NCBI GenBank assembly: GCA_013400975.1
Contig: WBMZ01012047.1
Location: 23,666 to 87,665, forward strand
Direction: 5' to 3'
From: Atrichornis clamosus
Taxonomy: Eukaryota > Chordata > Aves > Passeriformes > Menuridae
DNA length: 64,000 nucleotides
Shown: in pieces, positions 26,728-37,714 of the stretch
Numbering within the stretch: the first letter of the stretch is position 1
How the letters are laid out: each line of letters begins with the position of its first letter
The notes under the pieces: model-generated
Told to the model about the DNA's origin: nothing
The model's input: only the letters and a program-made list of their open reading frames with translations
Databases searched by the model: none
Translations under genes and position numbers: made by a program

Positions 26728-27910
26728 ATCACAAGATGATTCCGTTTTGAAGGGATTTCTGGAGGTCTCCAATGCAATCTCCTACTCAAAGCAGAGTAAG
26801 CTATGAGATCAGGCCAAGCGGCACCAGGATTTACCTACTCAGGTCTTTAAAACCTCCAAAATGGAGGCTGCACAACCTTTCTAGAAAACCTGTTTGACTG
26901 CTTGATTGTCCATGTAGTGAAAAATTTTCCTTATATTCAGATTGAATCTCTTTTATTGCAATGTGCTTTTTAGCTTTTTATTCCTTGTTGCTTTTTAGCC
27001 TTCCACCATGCATCTCAGGTTTTCTTGATAACCTCCCAGTAGGTACTGGGGGGCTGCTGTTAGGCCCCCCTGAAGCTGTAACTTTTCAAGGGTCCATGAT
27101 GCACAAACCCAGTACCCTCAACCTCACCCACAGGGGCCAATGGTCCAGCCTTGGTCAGGTTGGTGGTGTCCACTGAGCTCACTCCAGTTTTACAACATCT
27201 TCCTTGTACTAGGGGCCCTAAAGTATATGCAGATGTGGTCTAACAAGTGCTGATCAGAGCAGAGAAACCCTTTTCTACAGGTTGAGCTTCTATTCACAGA
27301 GCCCAGGATGCTGTTGGCAGTCTTTGCTGCCAGGGCACACAGCTGACCAATGTCCACCTTGTGCTCACCAGCACCCTCACGTCCTGTTAAAATAGATATT
27401 TCAGGGCCTTGAGTACATAAGGAGTTTAAACGCCCTGCCAGCGTCCTTTGGGACACCCAGTCTCTCTTCCTGTCCAGGACCTGATTTCAGCCCAGTCTGG
27501 GTCTGTCAGTCCCTGCAGTCACACCACAGCAGTGCCAGGCTCCAGCTGTTCCTCTGATCCTTTTCTGCCAGCCTGGAGCCTCTGGCTGTGCCCTGGCTCC
27601 ATTCATCACTTGCTATGTCAGAGTCTGTCAGTGGACCCCATTACCAGCCCCATGGGACTGTGCCCCATAGGAGAGGACATGACCACTAATGGGTCACCCT
27701 CAGCTCCAGCTCCCTGGCCCTGGGGTTGCTTCTGGGCCGCATTTCTTCTTGACAAGATACATCCCTGTCAGGCAGCCCTGGCTTGTATTCCTGCCAAGGT
27801 TTCTTCCTTCCCAGATGCAGGACTTCGCGTTTGTCCTCACTGAATTTCACAAGGTTCCTGGTGGCCCACTCCTCCAACCTGGCTAGATCTCTCTGAATGG
27901 CAGCCTTGCC
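26728..27910 (-). mobile_element. CR1 LINE fragment, minus strand, with internal foreign segment
   Basis: Reading the minus strand, 27910-27780 encodes a stretch of the CR1 reverse-transcriptase region, including KAAIQRDLARLEEWATRNLV and LHLGRKKPW. Then 27385-26728 continues through further C-terminal coding and the 3' UTR to the CR1 3' terminus (plus-strand words such as TTGTACTAGGGGCCC, CCCAGGATGCTGTTGGC and CAAAGCAGAGT). Stops and indels throughout make it dead. Between about 27386 and 27779 lies GC-rich DNA that does not fit CR1 (listed separately). The element is 5'-truncated, as is normal for CR1. Confidence 0.9.
27386..27779. other. GC-rich non-CR1 insert within the CR1
   Basis: The CR1 match stops after the plus-strand CACCCTCACGTCCTGTT and resumes at about GCTTGTATTCCTGCC. 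The roughly 390 bp between are clearly richer in G and C than the window and do not align in my reading to the expected CR1 residues. No terminal repeats or target-site duplication are evident. It could be an insertion, a diverged CR1 subfamily segment or gene conversion. Confidence 0.4.
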
Positions 27911-28726
27911 ATTTTCCTTCATAATATATGTATGCAAACTATACACATATATACATAAATGCATCACTGCCCTACATTTTAGAGTATCAAAACGGTTTAA
28001 GGATCTGTCACCCTTCATGACTATATATGCTTCTAAAAGAAGTACAGTGCTAATGAAATTCTGTACAATAACTGTGCTGTCTACTGTGTTTGACATGTAA
28101 AAAATAACTCTCCTAATTCTCAAGTGAATAATGTTCCCCCCAGTTCTCCATCCTCTAAAGGAGAATGTTACATTGGCTCATGCATTTTAAAAGCAAAATA
28201 AATAATGAAGCAGTTGTGATGTTTACTTACATTTGTAGATGTCTTGTAGGTATAATAAATTGTTGAGTCTAAATTTAATTTCAGCATTTTGTTAAGAACC
28301 CGGTGAATTTTTTACTTTATAGCAACGAATTTGCTGCACCATTTTGGCAGTATGCTCTGCTACTGGGAAAATGGTATGTGATTCCTATGGCAAGAGATGT
28401 TTCCCAATGATAGCAAATAAATCCTATTTTAGAGTTTCTGGATGCAGCTGAAACATTATTTTTAGAAAGATCGTATTCTGGGCTGAGAGTGTTATTTAAC
28501 TTTATATATTCTTTTTAGTTATCTAGAAAGACCAGATGAAAGACATAGAGCTGACTTCACTTTACTAAAGATTTGTTTATTACTTCCTTCCAATACCAAG
28601 ATTTTTTATATTCTTTGTAAATATCTGAAAATCAACATTGTATTTGCTTTTTTTTTTTTTTGCTGGATAGCAAATGAAAGTTTTCTAAATGGTCATAAAA
28701 ACAGGTGAATTTCTCACAAAAGAAAT
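27911..28726. other. AT-rich spacer between CR1 copies
   Basis: No gene. It has a T14 run at 28648-28661, and a donor-like site on the minus strand near 28224 without a matching acceptor. Confidence 0.6.
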
Positions 28727-28800
28727 ATCACAGAATCACAGAATATACTGAGTTGGAAGGGACCCATAAGGAACATTAAGTCCAACTCCTATGGTTAGAC
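28727..28800 (-). mobile_element. CR1 3'-end fragment, minus strand
   Basis: The segment begins with the reverse complement of the CR1 tail (ATCACAGAATCACAGAATA), followed by GAGTTGGAAGGGACCCATAA and AGTCCAACTCC, the typical reverse-complement CR1 3' terminus. It is severely 5'-truncated. Confidence 0.93.
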
Positions 28801-31800
28801 TCTGCCTTGATGATGCCAAAGATTCAGAATTAATTCCTTATTCCAAATAAAAAAAAACCCCACGAAAACCAAAAACGTCTGAAAACAGTCCAAGAGGCTT
28901 TTGTATTTTCCACTGTCTATACAGAATATCTAAGCTATTAATTAGGGAACCCCAGTTAAGTTTCTGAAACAAGTCATGGTGAATAGGATGTTTCTTATCC
29001 ACAGAATATTTAATTACATGATATCAAACAGTTGCAGAAGATCAGATAAAATACTTTGACTCTCAAAAAACCACTTTACTGCTAGGAGACCTAAGTCCAG
29101 ATCCTTATTTTAAATCAATTAGGTGTGAACTCTGCATACTGGATGAGCGCCCTATGTGGTTCTGTTCTTTATCTCTCCAGAAAGTGTGTTCTGACTCTGA
29201 GATATGTTAAAGATAAAATAAAGCATTAAGTTACTACAAAATATTTTTCTTCAGGTGAAAATGCATTGCCCAGTTAGCAAACACATAGATGTATTTTTTT
29301 CTACTAATTAGCTACTAAGCAGCTACTGTTGTGAGAGGCACTAGGCAAGCACGCCGGGAAAGGGTAGGTCTCTGCCCAAGAGAGAACAAAGAAGGTGCTA
29401 AAGAGACAGCATTATCCCTTTTTTAAAGGAGATAGAAAAGATGGATAGAAAGTACAAGCACCCTGGCTGGGGATGACACAAGCAGCCTGTGGTTAAACCA
29501 GGCGTTCAGTCCAGTTATTCAGTATCCCCATGCTGCAGCAACTCCAAGGCTGTTCCTCATATTAACATTTGTTTAATTCTCTTGCAATTGGCTTGCACTA
29601 AGCTTGTGAACTAGATAAAGATTAAAGAAATATATGCCAGACACTAAAACCAGAATACTCTGTCCACTCAGCAAAATATGTGTAGGTATATCTTTGTGAG
29701 CATAAAATGATAAAAGATGTAAAAATAGTCAGAGGTGTTATAACAGCCTTAATTCCACTACTCAGTTTTAACTTTAGAAAATCCTCTCTTCACAAAGTTA
29801 GATTACAAGCTTGATTTTACTTTAGCATCTGATCCCACTCTGGTGTAAATATCTTTAGAAATAAAGGGAAAGGAAAAATGAAATACAGAGGCACAATGAA
29901 AACTCACAAAGTACTTTGAAGATAATATCACCAAAGTCCTGTACAAGAAACGTAGCATTTTGAGTGGTGTCTCATTTGTCTTCAGTGGGTTTGTGAAAAT
30001 TATCTAAGGTTTATGCATGCTGCTTCTATATCTTCTGTAACAGTTTGAGAGACTTTATGATGTGGCAATTTAAAAGAAAGTGTCTGTCTTACCAACATTT
30101 TCCCCATTTCCCAACTGTCTTGTTATTTCTAGGGAACACTCAGCAGTACATGCAACTGCATATAAATTCCTGCTCTTGCACTGGATAAGACTTGCTATAC
30201 TGAAAACAACATTCAAGTTTGAGGGATACAGAGCAACCAAATGTTGTTTGTTAGGTTTTTTTTGGGGGGGGCGGGGAGGGGAGTTCTGTTATTCTTCCTT
30301 GCAAGCAGCTCTTAAAAAATTCAGTGCTTCTGTAGTGCTACAAAGCTCTTCAGTAATCATAAGCCTAGTGTGGCAGCATTGCACAGAATAGGTCAGGCAT
30401 TTTCCAGTCAAGTAAGTTTTCATGTTGGCTGGACATGCAAGCCTCCAACTGGCTTGTCTCAAAAACCTGACTGATCTCTTTCCAGTTTAATTTTGCCTAC
30501 AGGTGTCCAAGACTTTCTGTGGGGACTGCCCTGGGTTAACAGGCTTTATAGTTTCCCAGCTTTGTAGCCCCAGGCACCCTTGGTATCGAGACAGTTGGTT
30601 CCAGGCTTGCTGAACCTAAAGCTTCTCATTGTCCCATTGTGGCACAGACTGCACGTCAGGCTGAACACTATGGATTAATGTGACTTGTCTTTAAACACTT
30701 ACATGAGGAACCTAAATTAGAAACTGTCAGCATGGCAGATAGGGACCTACAGACTGCAGCTGAAATTGTTGCTGGATCAGATCTCCAGATTTCAACTTAA
30801 TGTAAAAAAGTGTATAATCCATATACATATATATATTGTCATCTACAATAAGACTTCTTAGGCCTCTGCTCCAAATTTTTAATTTACTTTTGTATTTTAC
30901 TCTTTCTGACAAAAATTCTTCCCCCAAAAAATTTCCAGTAAAACATTTCTAAATGTCAATCTCTTTTCTGTTCTGTGACTCAATCAGATACATTCTGAGG
31001 TTCTAGATTAAAGCATTTAGTTTCATTTGAAAGAAAAATGGGATAGAATTGTGCCATCCTCATACAGAGACAGAAGGGACAGGTAGTAATTTTCACCGCT
31101 TAAAAACAACATTATCCTAAAATGCAAGTGTGTAGGAGGATAGTAAGGACAGCTTTCACGGTTATTTTCATATTGCTCCTTCTACTGGCTGCTTTTTGGG
31201 GTGGATCAGAAGTCCTTACGGATTTGTCCAAGGAACTATCTCTCTATTCCCCTAAACAGCTGGAAGAAGATCTTTAAATTGGCATATTTTTCTGATTGTT
31301 TTTTCCCTGTTGTTGATGTCTTCGATGTTTGATTCAAATCATTCATCCAAACTACAAAAGCACAGAAGTATAGACCATGGATACTGATTTTGATCTGTGT
31401 TTTGCAGTTGTCCAGAACTGAGGATTATTATTTTGGGCTTGTCCATGACATACCTAGCTAGCCTGGGAAGTCTAGAAATTTGGCTATAAATCTTGAGAGT
31501 ACAAACTGTTTTCTGCTATTTCCAGAATCTTGAGGTATGGTTAGACCACAAATACCACACAAATTGCCACATCTCAGAATTTTGATCCTTCTATTCCTCA
31601 ACATAATTGAAAGACATATAAGACATAGGCATGATAATAAAAGCTCAGTCACTTAAACAGCATTTTCTAGTCTTTGGCAATTTTTTTCATCATCCATTAG
31701 GTTAAAAAAAATAGAGGTGTTTGCTTTCAGCTGATGTTCAATACAAATATTATCATAGTTTGCTTCCTCTAAGTTTAACTAGTGTGTATAAGTTTTAATC

Positions 31801-32796
31801 AATGTCCTTTGAATTTCCATTCTCAAGGCCAGACTCCCTGGTACAGTTGTACTCCTTTGTGCCAATTCAACAATGAAAAGCAGTTGCAAACCTGGTTAAA
31901 TCTGTAAGCAAGCTCAGATTCATAATTCTTCTGCACAGACAGCATGGCTCAAAATATCTGGACAGTTACAGCGTGCACGACCTGTCTGCTCTCTGCTGCT
32001 TTTGCACATTGACAATACAGCCCCTGTTAGGCTTTCAAGAGAGAGAAGTATGAGCTTTGAGTAAATGATGATCCCAAATAAAAAAGACTTAAATCCCTTC
32101 TTTTGAGAGCTTGGCCAAAGCACGCCTAAGAGGCCAACCTATAATCTAAAAAATAAGGAAAACTCTGGAATGGGTCAGCAGGGCCCCTTTATAGTTTAAC
32201 TATTATGCTGGTTTGGATTTTGGCAATCTTTGGGATTTCATATATCACTCAGTGCCAACTGATAGCCTGTGAGTTGAATCAGTATTTAGCCTATTTGTGG
32301 TTCCATCCTTTTTTTTCCCACTAGATTGCTGTGGAACTTATGGTTCTCATTTGAACTTGTTTTTATACTTCTGCCAGTTGTTGAATATTTCCCCATCCCC
32401 CTTTGTCAATAGGATTTAATATATTTTATGTTTTTTTAATGAATATGTCTTTTGTTTAGCAAGTTTCCAACACTGTAGGCAGACTTCCTCACTCCTTTTA
32501 ATGTTTCTGAAATAGGGTGGCGCTTTGAAGAAAGGTCTTTTAAATTGATTACTGGTCTTCATCTTTTGTGTAAATATCTTACTGGTTTAGTCTTCATGGC
32601 TTTTCCTGATTTCTTAGACAAATACACCATACCTATTACACAAGCATTCAATCACAAATTCTTTACTTCTCCATGGGTTTCATGTATATTTTATCCCATG
32701 GGTCTAAAACGTGTTAAGCAGAAAACCAGAGATGAATATTATTGAATATTATTCTTGCAACATAAGTAATTCATGCCACATCTATATCTTAACATG
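28801..32796. other. Unique AT-rich sequence with a G-quadruplex candidate
   Basis: No gene or transposon is recognised. The distinctive element is the G-run cluster at 30264-30281, listed separately. An unexplained moderately GC-rich patch lies at about 30520-30660. Confidence 0.55.
30264..30281 (+). other. Putative G-quadruplex
   Basis: G8-C-G4-A-G4 gives at least four G-triplets with 1-2 base loops, preceded by eight T. It stands alone in AT-rich DNA and is not part of a CpG island. Such runs are also prone to sequencing length errors. Confidence 0.6.
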
Positions 32797-33344
32797 TGTT
32801 GTGGCTTAACCCTGGCAGGGAGCTCAGCCTCACACAGCCACTTGCTCCACTCCATGGGATGGGAGACAGAATCAGAAGAGTAAAGGTGAGACAACTCCTG
32901 GGGTGAGTTAAAAGCAATTTAATAGGTAAAGAAAAAGCTGTGCATGCAAGCCAAGCAAAACAAAACATTAACTTACTATTTCCCATCAGCAGGCAGGAAA
33001 ACAGGGCTCCATCACATATAAACATAACTTGGGAAGACAAATGCTGTAACTTTGAACATCATCTCTGCTTCCTTCTTTTGCTGCAAGCTCTATATGCTGA
33101 GCATAACGCCATATGGTATGGGATATCAGTTGGGGTCAGCTGTCCTGGCTATTTCCCCTCCCAACTCCTCGTGCACCTTCAGCCTCCTTCCTGGTGAGGT
33201 GGGGTGAGAAGCAGAAAAGAACTTGACATTGTGGAAGAACCGCTTGAAACTCCCTGGATTTTCAACATTGTTTCCAGCACGAATCCAAAACACAGCCCCA
33301 CACCAGCTACTGTGAAAAAAATTATCCCAGCCAAACCCAGTACA
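32797..33344 (-). mobile_element. Solo LTR of an avian ERVL-like endogenous retrovirus, minus strand
   Basis: On the plus strand it begins TGTTGTGGCTTAACCCTGGC and ends CCCAGCCAAACCCAGTACA, so on the minus strand it runs TGTACTGGG to CCACAACA, the TG/CA ends of a widespread bird LTR family as I recall it. Minus-strand signals fit an LTR: a CATATAG TATA-like box near 33090 and ATTAAA at 32923-32918, about 120 bp from the end. No internal gag, pol or env sequence adjoins it, so it is a solo LTR. The flanks (ACATG and ATCTG) do not form a clear target-site duplication. Class III assignment is from family resemblance only. Confidence 0.85.
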
Positions 33345-33487
33345 ATCTGTCACCTATTTTTCTAAACAGTGCTGGGATCCTGTCCTGAGAAGTATAAGGT
33401 TTATGTGGGAAGTAAAGCATGTATAAACTGGTAAACTAGGAAAAAAGTTTTATCCTCACACATCACTTTTCAAGTTTTACTCCTCAT
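33345..33487. other. 143-bp spacer between two LTRs
   Basis: AT-rich sequence of no recognised type, with no tRNA primer-binding site or polypurine tract next to either LTR. It is therefore not a remnant of a proviral interior that I can identify. Confidence 0.6.
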
Positions 33488-34690
33488 TGTTGTGAATGAG
33501 TGTTTTAAGATCACTCAAGGAATCACCCGCAAAGGTTATCAGCAAAAACAGGTTTAATATAAAAGTAAAACCATGACAAAGTTTGTTGGCAAGGTTCACT
33601 GTACTGCTTGCTAGATGGTTAAGGTACACAGAAAAAAAGCCAACAAAAATCCAAATATCAATCAATCCAAACCAAAATAAACCCAAAACTATCTACATGA
33701 AAACTGGAGGGTTGGTGGTTGGGGGGAAGGCTGAGAAATGGATAGGAAGAGGTAAGGATAAAAAGGAATATGGAAGACCCTCCTGTTGAGTCACAAGGTT
33801 CAGAGTAGACCCCAGTGCTAAACTGAGTCTGGACTTGACCAACATTTTATGCCTAAGGGCCCAAATGCACACTTAATTGATAGTGTAAGTTAAGCGATTT
33901 AGCAAAAGATTAATGTAAAGTTTACTGTATCACAGTGGTACGTCACAGGCCTGACTTACCACAGATCCAAACGACTTAAGAGTCTAGAACAATATTCCGA
34001 GTACATTTGCTCTAGCATATTCACGCTCACATACCCACAGATCTAAAAGTCTGTAGGAGGCACATACGTGAAAAATTCCCCTTTGAATTCAATGAAGTAC
34101 TCACTTCAGATGCCCTTTCATCTTCTCAGTGGGTGAAGGGTTGAGCCACGAGGGATGGATCCTCAGCCCAGGATCCATCGTTGTTCAGCGATCCTCTGAG
34201 TACAGCAAGATTGAGAGTTCACTGGCTCTGAGGGAGATGTTGGTCACAGCCTGCTGACAGCCAGGAAAGTTCAAAGGGTTTCACTTTGGACTGATGTTTA
34301 TAGAGTCGCAAGAGAGTGGGCTTTAGTCATAGTAATTTTCCATCCTGGCTGCAATTCAGGTTGGTAACTTTCATTGAAAGTTTGAAAACAAAAATATTAT
34401 TCCACTTAGGTTGTTGTTAAGGCAAGAAAAATAAGTTTCCAAGGCAGTTTGTTAAAAAACAGGAGCTCGTTAGCACAAGTCCCTGGTAGCAGACAGCATC
34501 TCTGACAAGCTCAAGAGGAGCTGAGCCCAGCTGCTGTCCATCAAGGTCAAGGACTAGCAAGCATTTCTGAGATCATAGTGTGGCGTGAGGAGGCGGGGTG
34601 GATGCACCACCATCCTCACTTAGGGATTCTGACATCCTTTGGAAGTGTTTTTCGTCTTTGAAGTGGGGTTTCACAGAAAGCAGACAAGAG
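33488..34690 (-). mobile_element. LTR-like element, minus strand (upper boundary approximate)
   Basis: It starts on the plus strand with TGTTGTGAATGAGTG, so the minus strand ends in CATTCACAACA. On the minus strand TATAAA lies at 34302-34297 and ATTAAA at 33558-33553, in the correct order for U3-R-U5. GC-rich U3-like sequence continues to about 34.69 kb, including a 10-bp inverted repeat at 34154-34179. I recall a chicken and bird LTR with similar ends but cannot name it safely. The TG start and target-site duplication at the far side were not found, so the upper boundary is an estimate. No viral coding sequence is present. Confidence 0.6.
34154..34179. repeat. Perfect inverted repeat inside the LTR-like element
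   Basis: GATGGATCCT, CAGCCC, AGGATCCATC: 10-bp arms around a 6-base loop, with a BamHI site in each arm. It may be a stem in the LTR RNA. Confidence 0.9.
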
Positions 34691-35340
34691 ATATTGTGAC
34701 AAGATGATAGTTAAAATAATTATCGCAATTTTAATAATACAATTCCACAAAATGTTTTGCTATTTCTCCTTAATCATTTTCTGAGGAAGAAACTGGCATG
34801 AGATAAAAACACTATCTGCACCTTGATGCTTTTTCCTGCCTTTAGCTTTTCTTCTAAGAAGTTTTTCTTCACTCATATTAATTATTGAAAATAGGTGCCT
34901 TAGGCTGAATTATTAGACATAGGGGAAATGAGATTTAAAAAAAATCCAACCAAAACGTTGGTTTGTTTTAGTTGTTCTGTTTCTAATATGTATTCTTATT
35001 AATTAATTTGATTAGGACTGATAATGAACATTAATTTTTATTTGGAGGTGGTGGCTTGGTTGCTCACTAGTATCTATTTATTTTGCAGAGGTGATCCAGA
35101 ATTATGTCTTGGATTAAAATATGTAATTGTAACTTAATTAGTTATTCAGTATGTCACTTACTTCATGTCATGTTCTAAGAGAAAATGTGTAAGTTTTCTA
35201 CTTTAGAAGTTAAAATACTGAAAAAGTCATATTGGTTTTGGAACTTCTGCTGGGTTTGGCGTAAGATTTTAGTATGCTTTGTTGAGTTTGGAAACTTGAT
35301 TTGAATATATCTCTGAAAAAGCTCTTAGCATATTTGGGGA

Positions 35341-35405
35341 TAAATTCTGGCCCTACTGAAGCTGATGGCAAGACTCCAATTGAACATTAGCAGTGCAGGA
35401 TTTCG
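35341..35405. repeat. Degenerate palindromic amniote repeat
   Basis: TAAATTCTGGCCC at one end and GCAGGATTTCG at the other enclose CTACTGAAGCTGATGGC and AAGACTCCAATTGAAC. This layout matches a well-known palindromic interspersed motif in reptile and bird DNA, with a doubled core of the CATTGAAGTCAATGG type. The copy is diverged and the assignment is from memory. Confidence 0.4.
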
Positions 35406-37654
35406 TTCTTGCTATATACCAAGTTTTGACATCCATATTAAGAGGAAGTGAATCACATGCTAGAAGTACTTATTTTCCCTATTGGCTATAAAAGAAATCT
35501 ACCACAGATGTGGCTGAAGTTAGGTGAGGTGAACTCATTCAAAGCAACTGAGACATCTATCTTTCATTGCACTACAGATATATGAAAATATATGAAACAA
35601 AGCCCTCAGAAATGCTACTTATACTTGTATTTTTATATTAGCTATGAGCTTGGTTTTGATCCATGATTTTTTTTCTTCCAGAAGGTGGAAAAATACAGTA
35701 CAACAAGAGGCTTTCTAATAGAAAGTGTTTAAGAAGTCTTGAGCACAAGCTTTGGGTTAGCAGTTAACACACACACATGTATAGACACACATAAAACTGT
35801 GTAGGGATATTACAATACACAGTTGCCAGTAGATTATAAGTGCTCTTGTGTCACCTTTGGTAATTTTGTTGTTACACATCTTCATATACAAAAGTTTTAA
35901 AGTTGGATTTGAAGGGGGATGTTTAAGTTGTGAGAGAATATTTATAAGACTATCAGTGTAAAAATTAAGCTTGAAATAAAATGTGAGGAGAATTGAAAGC
36001 AAGTCAGGTCTCTTAACACTTGAAAGTGGTAGGTTGAATAAGCAACTGTCAGCTGTGTATGCAAGACAAGGAACATGCTTCTTGCTCTGTTTTATGGAAC
36101 ATCAAATGGGAAGATACAAAAAAAAGGAAGTAATAGAAACAAAGTGATGAACCAAGAGCAGTATTATTCTGAACATAGCAAGTTGTGGTGAATCAGAATA
36201 AAAGATGTCATCACATTAAGACACAAGCCTTACCTTCGTATATGGGTTGCAAAGGCTGTATTTTATATTTTAGGCATATTATTTGGGTGTAATCTTGAAG
36301 CTAGAGGAGAAAAAGTAGAGCAGGGAATGAAAACTTAGAGTGATATTTTAATTCATCTAAAAGTTTAGAATGTAAGTGCAGATCTGTGAAACAACAGAAT
36401 AGTGATGCTGCTAGAATTTGTTTCCTCAGGGACACGAAATAGGGGCAAGAGAAAGGAATGAGAGACAATAAACAGTAAAAAAAAACCCCAAAAGAAACAG
36501 GAGAGATCAGAAAAAAATGAAGGAAGATAGAACTGGTGATAGTGTTCTATAAGCTGACAGGTCTGGCAAAATAAAAGTGCAGTCCTTGCTCAAGAAATTT
36601 GCTAAAAATGATCACTTCTTAACGATGAGGAGATCCACGGTGGGGAAAGGCAAGGTGAGCATAAAAAGAGCCTTTTAAGTGGTAAATATTTTAAAGAAGA
36701 CTATTCTACCTTTGAAATAGGTCACAAAATAGGAGGAATTTTTTTTTAAAAAGAGGAAAAGAGAAAATTCTGTGTCTGTAACAAGAGGGCAGGACGAAAA
36801 AGTAAGCTGAAAAGAGAGTAAAGTGGGGGGGTTTAAAGCCTTTATGTCTTGGAAAGAGACAAAGAGGACTTATGAAATGTAAGAAGCTGGGGCAGAAGAA
36901 AGGAGAGGGTCAAAGATGGAGTCCAACAGCGAGAAATCATCTTTAGCAAATGTTATGTATGACCTTGCCTCTGATTCATTTAATTACAGATATTAATGTA
37001 CCTACACAGAAAAAGTGAAATATTTTTTCTTACTACACTGTAAGTGGAAACTTTTTTTCTAGGAAAGGAGAACAATCGTTATTTCTCTTGGCACACACTT
37101 TAATAACATTAATCATGGTGAACTCTTTTAGTATTACTGTGAGTAAAATATAATCCACCAGGAATTCCACTGTAATTAAACTAATTTCATCCATATTTGT
37201 TACTTTATATTGACATTTCTTTTTCTTTTCTTTCTGATCCGTTTGCAGCTTGCTTTACACACTCATCACAAAGGTCAGCATAGTTTAATGTATTCAATAT
37301 AAAATTTTTAATGGGAAATCAGACAGTTTATAAAAGAAAAGGATTGTCTCTATTGACCAGTAATGACATTTCAAATTTGACTATCCTCTAAAACTTCTTC
37401 ATGGCAGTGCAGTGTTCTCTTAGCTCCACAGAGGCTTGGTGCTCCTATCCAGATTGTGTTAGTGACTACAGAAAATTACATTCATCCTAGTCTGGATGAA
37501 AACACCCCAAGAACATCCATTTTCTATTTGGTATCTATTCAGTCATCTCAGAAGTGAATTGAAGTGTCTGTGTACCACTTCTAACATACTTTAAGAAGCC
37601 AGACTCTGCCCTTCAGCACCAAGAAAACAGTATTTCTTTGATTTTACATCTCAC

Positions 37655-37714
37655 CTCCATGATTGCAAGCCACACCTTATACAGCAAATCAAATTCAAAC
37701 TTTGCTTCTGTGTC
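37655..37714 (-). other. Exon-like segment, minus strand (unassigned)
   Basis: On the minus strand a branch-point-like CTAAT about 40 bases upstream and a T-rich tract lead to TTTATGAG|G. Sixty bases (20 codons, phase 0 at both ends, DTEAKFEFDLLYKVWLAIME) end at ATGGAG|GTGAGA. The open frame extends beyond both sites, so the splice signals are not needed to keep it open. No family is recognised. Confidence 0.14.

Noticed and set aside
27448..27843. 131-codon plus-strand frame
   Set aside because: Antisense to CR1 and its GC-rich insert; open because stops are rare in GC-rich sequence.
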